A stretch of DNA of 64,000 bases, from contig CM028377.1 of NCBI GenBank assembly GCA_013146195.2, positions 163,176,753-163,240,752 on the forward strand, given 5' to 3'. Every line of letters starts with the position of its first letter. The stretch's first letter is position 1. Below, one piece after another: positions 21,471 to 33,103 of the stretch. This DNA comes from Codonopsis lanceolata. Taxonomy: Eukaryota > Streptophyta > Magnoliopsida > Asterales > Campanulaceae. Made by a program: the position numbers and the translations under genes. The notes under the pieces are model-generated. The model was not told the DNA's origin and did no database searches. It was given only the letters and a program-made list of their open reading frames with translations.

Positions 21471-21720
21471 GGCCAGAACTACGTAGACCTGAGCCTCATA
21501 ATGAGGAACGTAGGCAGCCTAAGGGTGCGGTCTAACATACACAGAAGGCTCCTCCTTCACCACAGAAATATTGCAACATCGCTGCAAGAGTTTAAGATTG
21601 GAACCCTTGACAACAACAGACATAGGGTGCGGTCTTACATACAGAGAAGGCTTCTCCTTCACTACAAAGATATTAGAACAAGTGCTACAACATTACAACA
21701 GAGTCCTTGACTAACGAAAG
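21471..21720 (+). repeat. Tat-type internal remnant after the LTR
   Basis: AGGGCCAGAACTACGTAGAC and GAGGAACGTAGGCAGCC are phrases normally found inside Tat-type elements between pol and the 3' LTR. Their place outside this LTR suggests that the gypsy element landed in an older relative. A phrase of about 102 bases (AGGGTGCGGTCT...ACAGARAAGGC) is repeated in tandem at 21523 and 21625. Confidence 0.5.
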
Positions 21721-23540
21721 AAAAACCACTACATAAAATAATAAAGCATAAAATATAAATATAATACAAGGTCCAGCATTGGCAACCATTGAATGCGTAC
21801 TTAAAACACTAGGGATAGTCATTAACATCCCCAAAACACTTAACCAATACACCAAACACCCCGGTGTAGTCATTAACATCCCTGATGACCAAATGCCCCT
21901 CTGCCACCGACGCCACAGTCAAGACCAAACACTCCTTCGAGGAACCCTTGATGTTTCTGCATCACCGTCTAGAGAAGACACCAAACTACCTTCATTACTC
22001 CCAGCATATCCATTATCAGGTCCGACAACATTACTAGGTCCCGCGCCATCATTTGGCCTGGTCGCATTACTCCGCCGCCATACAGCGTAATTGAGTCCCC
22101 CGGCATTACTGGGACCAGTATTAACATCACCATATCCTTCCTAAAAACGTCGCGATGGTCGACGTGGTGCTACATGAATAGGAGGACCCGAGCTCCCCGT
22201 ATCTTCACTGATTTCTAACAAACGAGCATCCAAACCGTTTGTGAATCTACGCTTCAACATGGCCCGAAGAGTATGCCTGATTATGCGAGAATGCTCTTCC
22301 ATCATTACAACAGCCCAGTCAAGATAAACACGTAACAACAGTACATTCTCTAGGAACACAAGTCATTGTTACCTAATACTATGTTATCCACAAGTCCTCA
22401 TCTTGTACACATAATTCACAATTTGGCTATTCACAATTCCAAGTAATTCCATGAGATTATTCTAACATAGTTGTTAATAATAACACAATATACTAGCTCA
22501 TCAACTTGCACATTATTCACAATAATCTCAAGTAATTCCACAAACAATTCACTCAAAATGCCAACTTCTCATGTATATAACTTTCATCATAGAACATTAT
22601 ATAGACCACATATATCACTTCCATAGGCATAATTATTCATGAATGAGACATCTATAAGTAACAACCCCACAACCTCACTAATGGAGATTTCACAAACGAC
22701 TATGCATGTAAGAGATAATCAGACCAAAACGTAGCCCTTGATAAGGTGAACAATTTTGATGAAGGCCAACTAAGCAAATGAAATGATGTAAGGAGAATCC
22801 TCAAATCCAAGCTTGAACTCAAAAACACTCAAGGCTCTAAATCTCACCTTTAATAGGTCTTTTGTGTGTGTTAATTCTAAGGCTGAAAATTGTGATCTCT
22901 TACCGCCTAATCCGGGTCAAAATTCATTATATACTTGTTGACTATTATGTGAAAAGATCAAAAAGGGTTTAATGAAATACAGGGCGATGCGGTCGCTTCT
23001 CTTAAACAATGCGGCCGCATCCTCACAATGTGGTCGCTTTGTCCAAATACAATACGACTACACCAACTACTAGGACTTCCACAAAATTCAAACCCTAGGA
23101 TGTTGTCGCTTTACCTTAAGCAATGTGACCGCTTGCTCTACGATGTGGTCGCTGTTCCAAGGGGAAATGCGACCACATAAAGCACTGGGAGTTAAACAAA
23201 ATCGACGTCCACGATGCAGTCACTTCCACAGGGTGAATTCGACCGCATTAGGCCCTATTGCCAGTTTTCTACAAAAGTTAACTAAAAATTAACCCAAAAC
23301 CAACACACAACCAAAATGTACCAATTCATGCTCACTAATCATAACATGTAAATGGCCAACTCCCAACCTCATTATATCAAGTAATCAACATGCTCAACTC
23401 ATCAATATACAACATGCTACATTTTGAAATTAAATTTCAATTTATCCAACTAACATATTATAACAATTCAATCATGTTATCATCATATACCACACAAGAT
23501 TATATCATAAGAGTTTTGAAACTTCTCGGGTGATACATGA
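21721..23540. other. Intergenic repeat remnants, no gene seen
   Basis: This is AT-rich sequence with no supported gene. A 72-residue open stretch on the minus strand (22141-22359, ending GPPIHVAPRRPSRRF) resembles nothing I recognise. Because some Tat elements carry an antisense ORF after pol, it could be a relic of one, but that is only a guess. From 22983 to 23250 there are repeated phrases such as GATGCGGTCGC, AATGCGGCCGC and GATGTGGTCGC, similar in kind to phrases at 27870-28010, probably from LTRs of unrelated decayed elements. Confidence 0.4.
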
Positions 23541-23991
23541 AAAATAGAATTTTTGGTAATGTTTTCTTTAGGATCATTGGGAGATAGCTAGTATTTGCAC
23601 TATGACATTATATTTTAAAAAGGTAACCTAGCTTAGCTTCACTTAATCATTTTTCTTTCTTGAGGATTCTTCTATACTATCTCACGATCGACATTAGAAA
23701 ATACTTAAATTGATCTCGGGTTGCTTTCATGAGGATTGTTGTATATATGCTAGCTATTATTTGCACGACAATTCTAACTCATGGTCATGACAAATATTCA
23801 GTTTCGTGTAACTATCTTCCCACAGATACGTTGAACGCTTATTGACACTAACCATGCATGGCAAAGTGCTCATCATGATGGCTAGGGCAAACTTTAATGG
23901 TTTTAAAGTGAATTAAAACCCCATATATATATTTATGCCTTTAGCCTATACTAAACCATGCTAGATTTAAAACACATAGAGTTGACGTTGT

Positions 23992-23999
23992 AGAGAACT
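23992..23999. repeat. hAT target-site duplication AGAGAACT, left
   Basis: Partner at 25029-25036 is AGCGAACT, with one mismatch. Confidence 0.75.
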
Positions 24000-25028
24000 T
24001 AGAGCTGTCAAACGGGTTGGGCCGGAATAATGGCGGGCCTCATATAACTCAAGTCTGGCCCATGAGCACTTCGGGTCTATGGGCCAAAAAATAACTATTT
24101 TTTTATTAAAAAACTCACAAATTAGCTAATAAAAGTTACATAGCACATCAAAAGTTCAAAGTACACATACTTACTAGTCTAACTTACATAATTACAAAGC
24201 AAACGTGCAACCAAAGCAAATATAAACAAAGGTAGTAACTTCAACAATTAAACGAAACAGAAACTAGAAAAACTATAATGTTGCAGACCAAAGAAAAAAA
24301 TACATGTGCTACTTAAAGGGTATTTTTTTCAAAAAAGTTATAACCAAATTGAAGTTCATCATACTGTCCCCAATTTTTTAATGTGTTTTCTGAGGATAGA
24401 CAAAGTTTTTTAGGTTCTAATTTACAAAACCATACTAACTAGCAAATGTTCATTTTTTGATTTGCCCGACACAATCTAGCATTTAAATTTTTTTTTTATC
24501 AAGTTTATACTTTATACTATTGATGCTTTTTATTAGCTAATATCACATAAAGATACTCAATTAAATAGATCAATTTTGATAAAATTACTAACCACAACCA
24601 TACTAAACTAGATTGGAACTTGGAAGATCAATTTCATTTCCTCTTTGTAAGTGTCACTTCCATCAATTTAAAATACGAGTTTCAACCAAAAAGAGAACAA
24701 TGATTTGAAAATAGATCATATTGTGTCATAAATTTATCTAACCAAAATAAAAAAAAACTAAAAAAAAGTAGTCTAAATGAATGTCTGATAGTTTTTTCTT
24801 TTCAGATTTATGTTTTAGTTTTTAATTTTGTAATTAAGTTTAAGTATTTAAATTTATGCTCGGGCCGGGCCGGGCTTTTTAAGGTTGTGCCAAACACGGC
24901 CCACGGGCTTAGCGAGCCGGACCAAAGAGGCCCGACTTTTTCGGGCCTTCTAAATTGAGGCCTAGTCCCTTGAAAAGTCGGGTGAACTGGACTGGGCCTA
25001 TGGACCGGGCTCAATTTTGACAACTCTA
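24000..25028. mobile_element. Non-autonomous hAT element, 1029 bp
   Basis: The left end is TAGAGCTGTCAAACGGG and the right end reads TAGAGTTGTCAAAATTG on the other strand, giving a 13-base inverted repeat with one mismatch, followed inward by GGGCCGG-rich DNA. The 8-bp flanks match at 7 of 8. Related empty sites at 34995-35025 and 38595-38625 read straight through (GTTGACGCGCGATAAAACTA) without the element. The interior is AT-rich and has no transposase. The ends are of the same type as those of the 9336-17727 element. Confidence 0.85.
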
Positions 25029-26109
25029 AGCGAACTAATTAGATGGGAACAACAATGCACTTGAGTGTAAATAAATGAGAGGGGAAAGTAGGACAAATGG
25101 TTCACCTCTTTCACCACCGCTGAAGGCAGTTGCGAGAGGAGAGTGTTTTCCTTCAATGTGATCAATCTTTTCATGGGGCACTATTTACACCCCTCGTTCT
25201 CTAAATACACCCCCTAATTTTCTAAATTTCCTATTTTACCCTTCACCCTCTAAATACACCCATGCAACCTATACCTCCATGTCTTCTTCGATCTCTCTCA
25301 CTCGACTAAGCCTCACGTCGCCTCTCTACCATTTGTGTCACAATCACATCAACCTCATCTTTGTCTTTGGCCAAAGCCCCTCCCAGATCCTGTCATCACC
25401 CCTCAGCTCTCTCTCTCTCTCTCTCATTTTCAAAGAATCTCAACTCTCATTTCATTTGTGCCTAGAACCCCCAAATCACACATTCAAGTATTGTTCGACA
25501 AAAGCCGACCGGACAACCTTGTGTTTCACTTGTACCCTTGTGTAGTACCTTAACTAGTCTTCTTCTACTTGTACAAAAAAAAAAAAATTATTGGTTGTTT
25601 AGAAACTTAGAGAATATTTTATTTCTCATAGTAAAAAAGACTTGTTTTAATGACTTCGCACACATTAAGAAAAATTACTAACTTGAGTTTATTTTGAACA
25701 AATTTTCCTCATTTGTCAATCAATTGATTATACAACTACTTTTGTTTTTGCTCCATTAATGAGTCACAATGCAATAACCACAATGTATTCAATTAGGGCA
25801 AAGAAATAATATATAGAGTAATTAACTTGTTTGAATTTTGAAACTAAACAAGCATTTTAAAATGGAAGAAAATAGTAAGAATGACAGTTTTTTTTAGGAC
25901 GAAAGGGTTAGGAAAATAGGATTTTTTGTATGCATTCTTTAGGATCCTTAGACGCTAGCGAGTATTTGCACGATATTATATTTTAAGAAATTAGACCTAG
26001 CTTAATTAGATTCACTTTTCTTTCTTGAGGGTTCTTCTATACTAGATGGCAATAATTAATAAATACCTTGAGAAATTAAATTGATCTCGGGTTGCTTTCT
26101 TGAGGATTG

Positions 26110-26147
<38 letters not shown>

Positions 26148-27171
26148 TAACTATTAAATATTTGCTCGACAATTCTAACTCACGGTTATGACGAATATTC
26201 AGTTTCATGAAACTATCTTCCCAAAGATCCCATTGACACTAACCATGCATGGCAAAGTGCTATTATTGGCTAAGATAAAGTTTAATGGAATAGTCTAAAT
26301 GCAATCAACCTGACATGCCTTTTTGTGTATCAAATATCAATATCAATAAACTAAGCATTTACTTATTTATTTTTAAACAGTGTACAAAAGGGCCGGCGGG
26401 CTTGGCTACCCTAATTATTAATTCAACTAAACATTTATTTTAAGATTTGGGAAAAAAGACAAATAAATCTATCCTTCTTTTACAAATATTGTTCATCTCT
26501 TAGATTCTAAATCCATGGTATAGTTAAATTAATTAATGTTGTCAGGCATACTAATAGTTTAGATTTTTCAATGAAAATAGGAAGACACTAAACGTCGCAC
26601 CCCATTTACTAAATCTCGCACCATTTTAAATGAGCAACAAGAATGCCCTCCCTCACCTTAAAACAAAACAATCCATAGATTTTTCTCATTTCACACAAAA
26701 TTCCCTCTTTCTAAAATCCATTTCTCTCTCTACCCCGTCTTTCTCTCTCATCGGCGGCGAAGGTACTATTTTATTTTTTTCAAGTCGCTAGGGGGAATTC
26801 AACTTACATTCATGTAAGTCGAAAACCTTAGTCAATTTGATGTATGCCAAGTTCAAACATCCTGGCCACCTGCTTAGGGTTTTGAAATCGCAACAAGTCG
26901 TTGGCCCTTTCGACTTGATTTCATGAGAGTTGAAATGGTGTTTCGATTTCAACTGTTCTAAGTCTTCTAGGGTTGGGGACTACATATGGTTCAAGTATAA
27001 GGCCCCCGACGACTTTAGATTAAAAAAAATTAAAATTTGTATTTTTGTTTTTAAAATTTACAAATTATTTAAATAAATAGAAATATGATTATTGTATTAA
27101 TGAAATGTATTGTTTTGTGTTAGTTCATCAATTATTGTGCCTTTTTTTGTTGGTCCCAATAAAATGCTTCG

Positions 27172-28614
27172 TATGGGCTAGAGAGGGTAAATAGCATATA
27201 TTACTGTCATTAAAAATTTCATCATTCCTTAACGTAAACATTAAGAGCAGAGATAAAATGTTTCTAATGTAAGATCAATTTCCTTGCTATACAACATATA
27301 TGCTATAGCAGATTATCTGCTGGAAATCGTAGTTATAATATTTGCTAGAGAAAAGAGATATGGCAGCAAAAAACAAGTATTAAATATATAACATTGAAGA
27401 TTAAAGTGTCTGTAAATAGAATGGTTTAATTGCATAACAACAGCAGACTTTAAATCTTCATCAGATGCATACATCAATTCCATAAGCAAAGTGCTTAAAG
27501 AACTAAGACGTGAAAGAGCAGGTAAGATAAATAAAGGCTGAATGTAGAAAAACTTATGTTTTTATATTAAATTTCAGTATAGGTTCATCATATGATGAAA
27601 ATGGTTAGTACATCAACTTAGATTCTCTAACCTAGCTACCCTACGGGCTTTCATGGAAAAGAAGCCAAATGAAAGGATAAGTTTTATATGAAATCCCGCA
27701 GAGTAGCTTGGTTAGAGAGTCGATATTGATGTATTAAGCATGTTCATCATTTGATGAATCTCTACTGAATTCTAATATAAACCAAAGTTTTTTGTTAAGA
27801 ATGAGATAACTCGATCACCTAGGCAAACAAGTCAGTTTGTAGGACTTGATTGGACCTTAAAGGGCGCGGTACAGACTGTCGGGTTTTGGACAAGGTGGTC
27901 GCATCATGTTGGTTCAAGGCGATAGCCTTCTCTTAGATGTTTCAGACCAAGCTACTGTCAAATGGGGTCGCCTCATGTCGATGTAAGGTGACCGCCTTAT
28001 CCCGTCAGGCAGTTTTGTCCAGTTTTCTTAAAAGGGCTTTTAGGGTTTGGTATTGTATCCCTATATATAATTGTAACCCTAGAATGTTTTCAAGGTTAGC
28101 TTTAATAAAATTTCGATAGTCTGTTGGCCTCAATCTGTCTCTCTCTTTTGTGATTGATCTTGTTATACTATGATAATTTGTTTGCAAAGTCTTCCGATGT
28201 GCACAACATTTTTCTACATTCAACCTTTACCTATCTTACCTGCTCTTTGTTGTCTTAGTTCTTTAATCACTCTGCACGTGGAATGGATATATGCATCATG
28301 AAGATTTAAAGTCTGCTATTGTTATGTAATTGGACCATTCTATTTACAAACACTTTAATCTTCAATGTTATAAATATTTGTTCTCTCTCTTTCGTTACTA
28401 TATCTCTTTTCTTCATCAATTATTATAACCAAGATTTCTAGTAGATCTTCAAATTTGCTGCAGCAAATTTGTTGTATAGATTACAACAGAATTGCTCCGC
28501 TAGGAAATCAACCTTATCTTAAAAACATTTTATCTTTGATCTTAATGTTCACACAAAAGAAGGATGAAATTTCATGATGTTAATATATGCTATTAACCCC
28601 TCCTCTAGCCTATA
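27172..28614. repeat. Long inverted repeat, 1.44 kb, inside the MULE
   Basis: The two arms run from 27172 to about 27545 and from about 28205 to 28614 and match as reverse complements with moderate divergence (for example GATAAAATGTTT and ATTGAAGATTAAAGTGT against their complements at 28525 and 28345). The whole could fold into a stem of about 370-400 bp. I found no clean TSD, so it may be a nested foldback element or a duplicated inverted part of the MULE. The loop side holds a second hairpin and, near 27850-28010, GTCGC-rich LTR-like text. Confidence 0.75.
27551..27793. repeat. Near-perfect hairpin, about 104-bp arms
   Basis: The left arm (27551-27654) and right arm (27690-27793) are reverse complements over most of their length: GGTTCATCATATGATGAA against TTCATCATTTGATGAATC, and CTAACCTAGCTACCCTACGG against CCGCAGAGTAGCTTGGTTAG. 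The loop is about 35 bases. If transcribed it would form a long double-stranded RNA. It may itself be a small foldback MITE. Confidence 0.75.
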
Positions 28615-29340
28615 TACTGAGCATGTTACAGAGACCAACACAATCATTTCAAACAAAGGCATCTTATACTTATCGGTCTTATATAGGTTGCATCCATAAC
28701 AACAACATATGAAAATAAGACCAGTAAATTCAAGGCTTTCGGATGAGCAAACATAACATCGGTTAATTTTTACTATTATGCTCATGACTAAACCACATAA
28801 CATATCCGCGTACCCTTATCTCTTTGAAAAAATATTGCATTTTTTAGCACGATCCCATTATAGTCTTTCTTATCTTTTGCAAGACATTCTCTACATGCTT
28901 TTTGGTGCTAACGTTTCCATGGTTTTCCTTCTTTAGCACATTCAATATATGCTTCTGCTTCATGTTTGCACTGTGTAGCTGAGACACCCTATCAATCTCT
29001 GCCGACGTTAACTTTGCTATGGATGTATGCCACTGATTATAGTCGGATTGTGGATGGTTGTGTGCATTCTCCGACATATTAACCTTTACTTTCCACCCAA
29101 AAAATAATTTTCCACTAAATAAATTTCAAACGTACAATCCATTTTTTGTAGTCTTTTTTCTTCTCTTCTTATCGCGATCAGCATCGTATCTATGCTTGCC
29201 ACGATTCTCACAAGCAAGCCATATTTTACGTGATCCATCATTGTGTACTTTTTGTCTCTTAGAAATAGAAAAGAAAGACATTTTCTCACTGTGTCCGGTA
29301 GCTCTAACCCAAGCTTTTGTCTCATTTTGATCATGAAATA
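28590..29340 (-). pseudogene. Mutator-like transposase relic (FAR1/MULE type)
   Basis: Read leftward from 29340 in several frames, the text follows a MULE transposase: a FAR1-type N-terminal domain (TKAWVRATGHSE, KKYTMMDH, CTFEIYLVE), then a His-rich middle (NMSENAHNHPQSDYNQW, LTSAEIDRVSQLHSANMKQKHILNVLKKE), then FKEIRVRGYVMWF and the start of the catalytic domain (DATYKTDKYKMPLFEMI with its first Asp, near 28660). At least five frameshifts or stops break it, and it stops at the long inverted repeat near 28600, so the rest of the catalytic domain is missing. The family call rests on wording and order; the copy is inactive. Confidence 0.65.
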
Positions 29341-30122
29341 TTTTATCAGTCTTAAAAAATGTGAGACGTCTTGAAATTGCTACTGATTCAGAAACGGATA
29401 ATCATGTAAACAAATAAAAATTAATATCATAAATAATGCACAAGAAAAAAAATAAGTGTTTCGATTTATCTATTTTATACTTTTACATATTTTAGCTAAT
29501 TTTAGGTTAAGTCGCCAGGGTACTTAGGCTTAAATATTTGGAGTGGCCAGACTTTTTAGACTTAGATTAACATAAGCGGCCAGAGGCTTTAGACTTACAT
29601 CGATGTAAGTCAAAAACCCTAGTAGACTTATTGATTTTAAGTCCATAGACCCTCGTGAATACCGTACGGTTTTGAAAATTCGTCGAGTTGTTGGTGTTTT
29701 TTGACTTGTTTAGAAACGAAATGAAATGTGTTTTAGACCTAAATGAGGTTAAGTCAACAGGGTTTGGCGACACCAGTACACGTAAGTCGCTAGGGTTTGA
29801 CGGTGTTACTGAGCTTAAGTCGCCAGGAACTCGCAATTTCAAGCAAATTTCGGTAGTTTGAGTTTCAGCTATGCATTTAGCCTATAAAATGACCCAAAAA
29901 ATTAAAAATTATGGAACATACCATAAAATAAGAATCTATATGAGCATCGTTGTCCAGATTCACTCTATTTTGAACATTATGAACACTGTCGTTGAGATTC
30001 GTATTGTCGTTGGGATTCACATTGTCGTCGGGATTAGAATCTATTGGAGAGTAAAATTTGATAGTAAGAAAGTCTATTGTTGAAATTGGTGAAAAAAGGG
30101 GAAGGGAAAGAAATAAATGTTG

Positions 30123-30375
30123 CTCCCTCTGTTTTTAAAATATTGTCTGAGTTGACCCGACACATCGTTTAAGAAAAAGTAATTGACTGAAATATAAATA
30201 TAGATGAAATGTGTGGTTTCATTTAATACTCTTGAGTATGTGGTTATAATTAAAGTATGTAAAAGTAAGGGTAAAATGATAAAAGTGTTTTTAAAAATGA
30301 AAGTTTTGAAAGAAAACAATTATTTAAAAACGGATGAAAAAAGAAAGACAGACAATAATTTGAAAACAGAGATAG
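30123..30375. mobile_element. Stowaway-like MITE, 253 bp
   Basis: The left end CTCCCTCTGTTTTTAAAATA mirrors the right end (CTATCTCTGTTTTCAAATTA on the other strand). The right flank is TA; the left flank is TG. Termini of the CTCCCTC type are those of Tc1/mariner-related Stowaway MITEs. It lies inside the MULE's right part. Confidence 0.65.
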
Positions 30376-31270
30376 TATATTTTTACCAAAGGGCAATTTA
30401 GCAATTCAAATTTTAAGTGGGTGGGACGTTTAGGGTGTTTGTAAAGATATTACTTACTCGAGTTGAATCCTATAGTCGCTACCAAGTGATAAAAAAAAAA
30501 CCTAATTTTCAATTAGAATAATGATTTGTTGTCTCGTGAAGGAACATGGGTTAAACCATACTAGATCTAAAACACACACAGCTGCCATGCGTAGGAGACC
30601 TAAATAGATGGGCAACAATGCACTTGAGTGTAAATAAATGAGAGGGGAAGGTGGGACAAGACGAGAAATAACATTGAAAACACTAATTATTACAGAGGTT
30701 CATTTGATTTTGCTATTTAGTATAGTGTAGTTCATCAATCATCATCGGTTAAAGCAATAATAATAATTATTATTTTTCATCGTGCAAGAATGTATATTCT
30801 TTCCCAGGGTGATCAGATAGGTTGAAGTCGAACAATTTGCAATATTCGTAGTTTTCGTTCCTAAATAATTATTATGTTTGATTGGTACATACATTAAAAA
30901 AAACTAATTGCTTATATTATAAATTTTATATAATATGTATATGTTCCTTCTTTTAAAGACTTTGTGCATGTGGTCATAATTAAAGTATGATGAAAAGTAT
31001 GGATAAAATAGTAAAAGTGTATTGCTGAAAAGAAAAAAAGTTTAGAAGCATGACAGTTTTTTGGAACGGAAAAAAAATGAAAACAGGATGATTATTTAGG
31101 GAAGGGGGAGTTATTGCTCGACCGGACAACCTTGTGTTTCACTTGTACCCTTGTAGTTCCTTAACTAGTCCTCTTCTACTTTTACAGAAAAAAAATTATT
31201 GGTTGCTTAGAAACTTAGAGAATATTTGTTTCTCCAAATAAAAAAGAATTGTTTTAATGACTTCGCACAC

Positions 31271-31286
31271 GTTAAGAAAAATTACT
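31271..31286. repeat. SINE target-site duplication, left
   Basis: GTTAAGAAAAATTACT is repeated exactly at 31388-31403. The related site at 25668-25683 has a single ATTAAGAAAAATTACT. Confidence 0.9.
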
Positions 31287-31387
31287 TTTTTTTCCTCCTC
31301 CTAAGGGGGGTATGGGAAGAGATCGAACTTGAGACCTCATACTTTGTGAAGCCCCATGCCTACCACTGGACCACCCCCTTAGGGGCC
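31287..31387 (-). mobile_element. tRNA-derived SINE, 101 bp
   Basis: On the minus strand the element starts GGCCCCTAAGGGGGTGG, has an A-box-like GGTCCAGTGGTAGGC and a B-box-like AAGTTCGATCTC at tRNA spacing, and ends in a short A tract. The split promoter, A tail and 16-bp TSD mark it as an RNA polymerase III retroposon. The tRNA-like part is nearly the whole element; it is not a functional tRNA gene because the full cloverleaf is not kept. Confidence 0.85.
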
Positions 31388-32974
31388 GTTAAGAAAAATT
31401 ACTAACTTGAGTTTATTTTGAACAAATTTTCATCATTTGCCAGTCAATTGATTATACAACTACTTTTTTTTCTTTACTCCATTAATGAGTCACAAAGCAA
31501 TAAACACAATGTATTCAATTAGGGGCAAAGAAATAATCAATAGAATAATTAATTTGTTTGAATTTTCAAACTAACAAGCATTTTAAAATGAATAAAAATA
31601 GTAAGAAAATTCAGTTTTTTTTAGGATGGAAGGGTTAGGAAACTAGGATTTTTGGTATGCATTCTTAAGGATCCTTGGACGCTAGCAAGTTACACGATAT
31701 TAACTTTTCTTTCTTGAGGGTTCTTCTATACTAGCTCGCAAAAATTATAAAATTTCTTGAGAAATTAAATTGATCTCGGGTTACTTTATTGAGGATTGTC
31801 GTATATATGCTAACTATTTGCACAACAATTCTAATTCAAGATCTTGACGAATATTTAGTTTTGTGAAACTATTTTCCCAAAGATCTCATTGACACTAACC
31901 AGGCAAAGTGCTATTGTTGGCTAGGGTAAAGTTTAATGGAATAGTCTAAACGCAATCAACCCCAACATGCCTTTTTGTGTATCAAATATCAATATCAATA
32001 AAATAAAAATTTACTTATTTTATTTTTAAACAGCCTACAAAAGGGTTAGCGGGCTTGGCTACCCTAATTATTAATCCAACTACCAAGGGGCAAAATGCTA
32101 ACCTATCCATCATGGTCTCCGGAACATTGTGGTCTCGTATGATTTACGATAAGGAGACAGTTGTTGTGTCCATTGGTGAACTGAAAGAAACCACTAAAAT
32201 AGTTTGAATTGAGAATTATGTTACGTTATCCCACGTGTTTGATATGAAGAATGGGATAAGAAGATCAACTTGCAAATATAATAATTACTGTTATCAACTA
32301 CTAATATATTCCATCAAAAGAGTTCATATATAAAAGCTATCGTCCAAAATGGTTAGAGTTTATTTTATAACCGCACAAGTTGTTGTAGAGGAAAGAAGAA
32401 AATCAAAAGAGGATGAGGGGATAGATTAATTATAATTAGAAGGTCAGAAGTTTGAATTTATTTTGTCCATCCATACTTAACACGCATATCAGTATCACCT
32501 ACAATTAATGGTTACAAATTAAGCTAGTATATAAGAGCAAAAACAAATAATCTATGGCAAACATCTCAATGGCTCTCCTATATACTCCCTTCGTTTCGGA
32601 TAAAGAGTCAACTATTCCATTTTAAGATTTTTCACTTAAAAAGTCCACCGTCAAAAATTAAGGTATAAAAGCGTTATTTCATTACTAACGAGCTACTAAA
32701 AATGTTATTTTCTTAAAAAGATTGATTTTTAAACGGGGATTCTTTGCCCAGGAATATCTTGCACAGAAAATACCCAAGGCAAGTGCAATTTCGTTTCCTA
32801 CTCCAGGTTTGGTTTTGGCATTGGCACAGAGATTCCCGTTAAGTAGCCTCTTAGATGGATTCTACCACATCAACCTAACCCATAACATCGACTTCCTTCC
32901 ATTACTGAAATGTCATGAGTACCGACCTGAGAAATTAATAACTATTTTATCAGCTCAGCATGCAAATTGAATAT

Positions 32975-33103
32975 TCATTCTACCGAAAACTCAAAAGGAA
33001 ACAGATAAATTGGGATCAAGAGATCAAGAAAGAGTTGTACCCTTAAGCAGACAACTGCAGCATTATGATCTAAAACACCCGTTTCATGATCTGCGGCGGC
33101 CAT
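32975..33103 (-). CDS. Micro-gene candidate, unit 1 copy, exon 1
   Basis: The ATG at 33103 opens the 42-codon frame described for unit 2. A TATA box (CACTATATAA on the minus strand) lies at 33231-33240. In this unit the second exon is altered by a deletion near 32765 that removes the natural stop and joins it to spacer sequence, so this copy is probably broken. I do not recognise the product. Confidence 0.35.
   Translation of the reverse strand: MAAADHETGVLDHNAAVVCLRVQLFLDLLIPIYLFPFEFSVE

Larger units (their letters stand above)
23540..26570. repeat. Diverged relative of the tandem-array unit (block A)
   Basis: Apart from the hAT element at 24000-25028, this stretch can be followed against 34600-35870, 38230-39460 and 41540-43010. 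Shared landmarks are the GGATCATTGGG phrase, TGATCTCGGGTTGCTTTC, GACACTAACCATG, the pyrimidine-rich segment at 25180-25480, CTTGTACCCTTGTAGT and CTCCATTAATGAGTCACAA. No gene is supported; the open stretches at 25279 and 25335 are low-complexity Ser/Leu-rich. A (TA) microsatellite lies at 26112-26145. Confidence 0.7.
26580..30440. mobile_element. Mutator-like element (MULE), 3.9 kb, decayed
   Basis: The left end reads GACACTAAACGTCGCACCCC and the right end, on the other strand, ACACCCTAAACGTCCCACCC, so the termini are inverted repeats that continue inward as diverged long arms (phrases with AAGTCGCTAGGG and ACTTACATxxATGTAAGTC at 26785-26825 and 29590-29850). The flanks ATGAAAATA (26571) and GTAAAGATA (30441) match at 6 of 9, an old 9-bp TSD. 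A related empty site at 44852-44882 (TTCAATAAAAATATTACTCG) has no insertion. The interior holds a transposase relic on the minus strand and a long inverted repeat. Confidence 0.75.
30441..32419. repeat. Diverged array relatives, right of the MULE
   Basis: From 30456 to 30780 the text matches 44868-45290 (CTCGAGTTGAATC, TTTGTTGTCTCGTG, AATGGGCAACAATGCA, GGTGGGACAAGACGAGAAA against its partner). From 31120 to 32090 it matches 25500-26420 and 42215-43010. No gene is supported. Confidence 0.65.

Noticed and set aside
22141..22359. 72-residue minus-strand open stretch as a gene
   Set aside because: No homology recognised, no promoter or splice context, in a region of transposon remnants.
31287..31387. 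Functional tRNA gene
   Set aside because: The A- and B-box-like parts are present, but the stems do not form a full cloverleaf, and a TSD and A tail mark a SINE.
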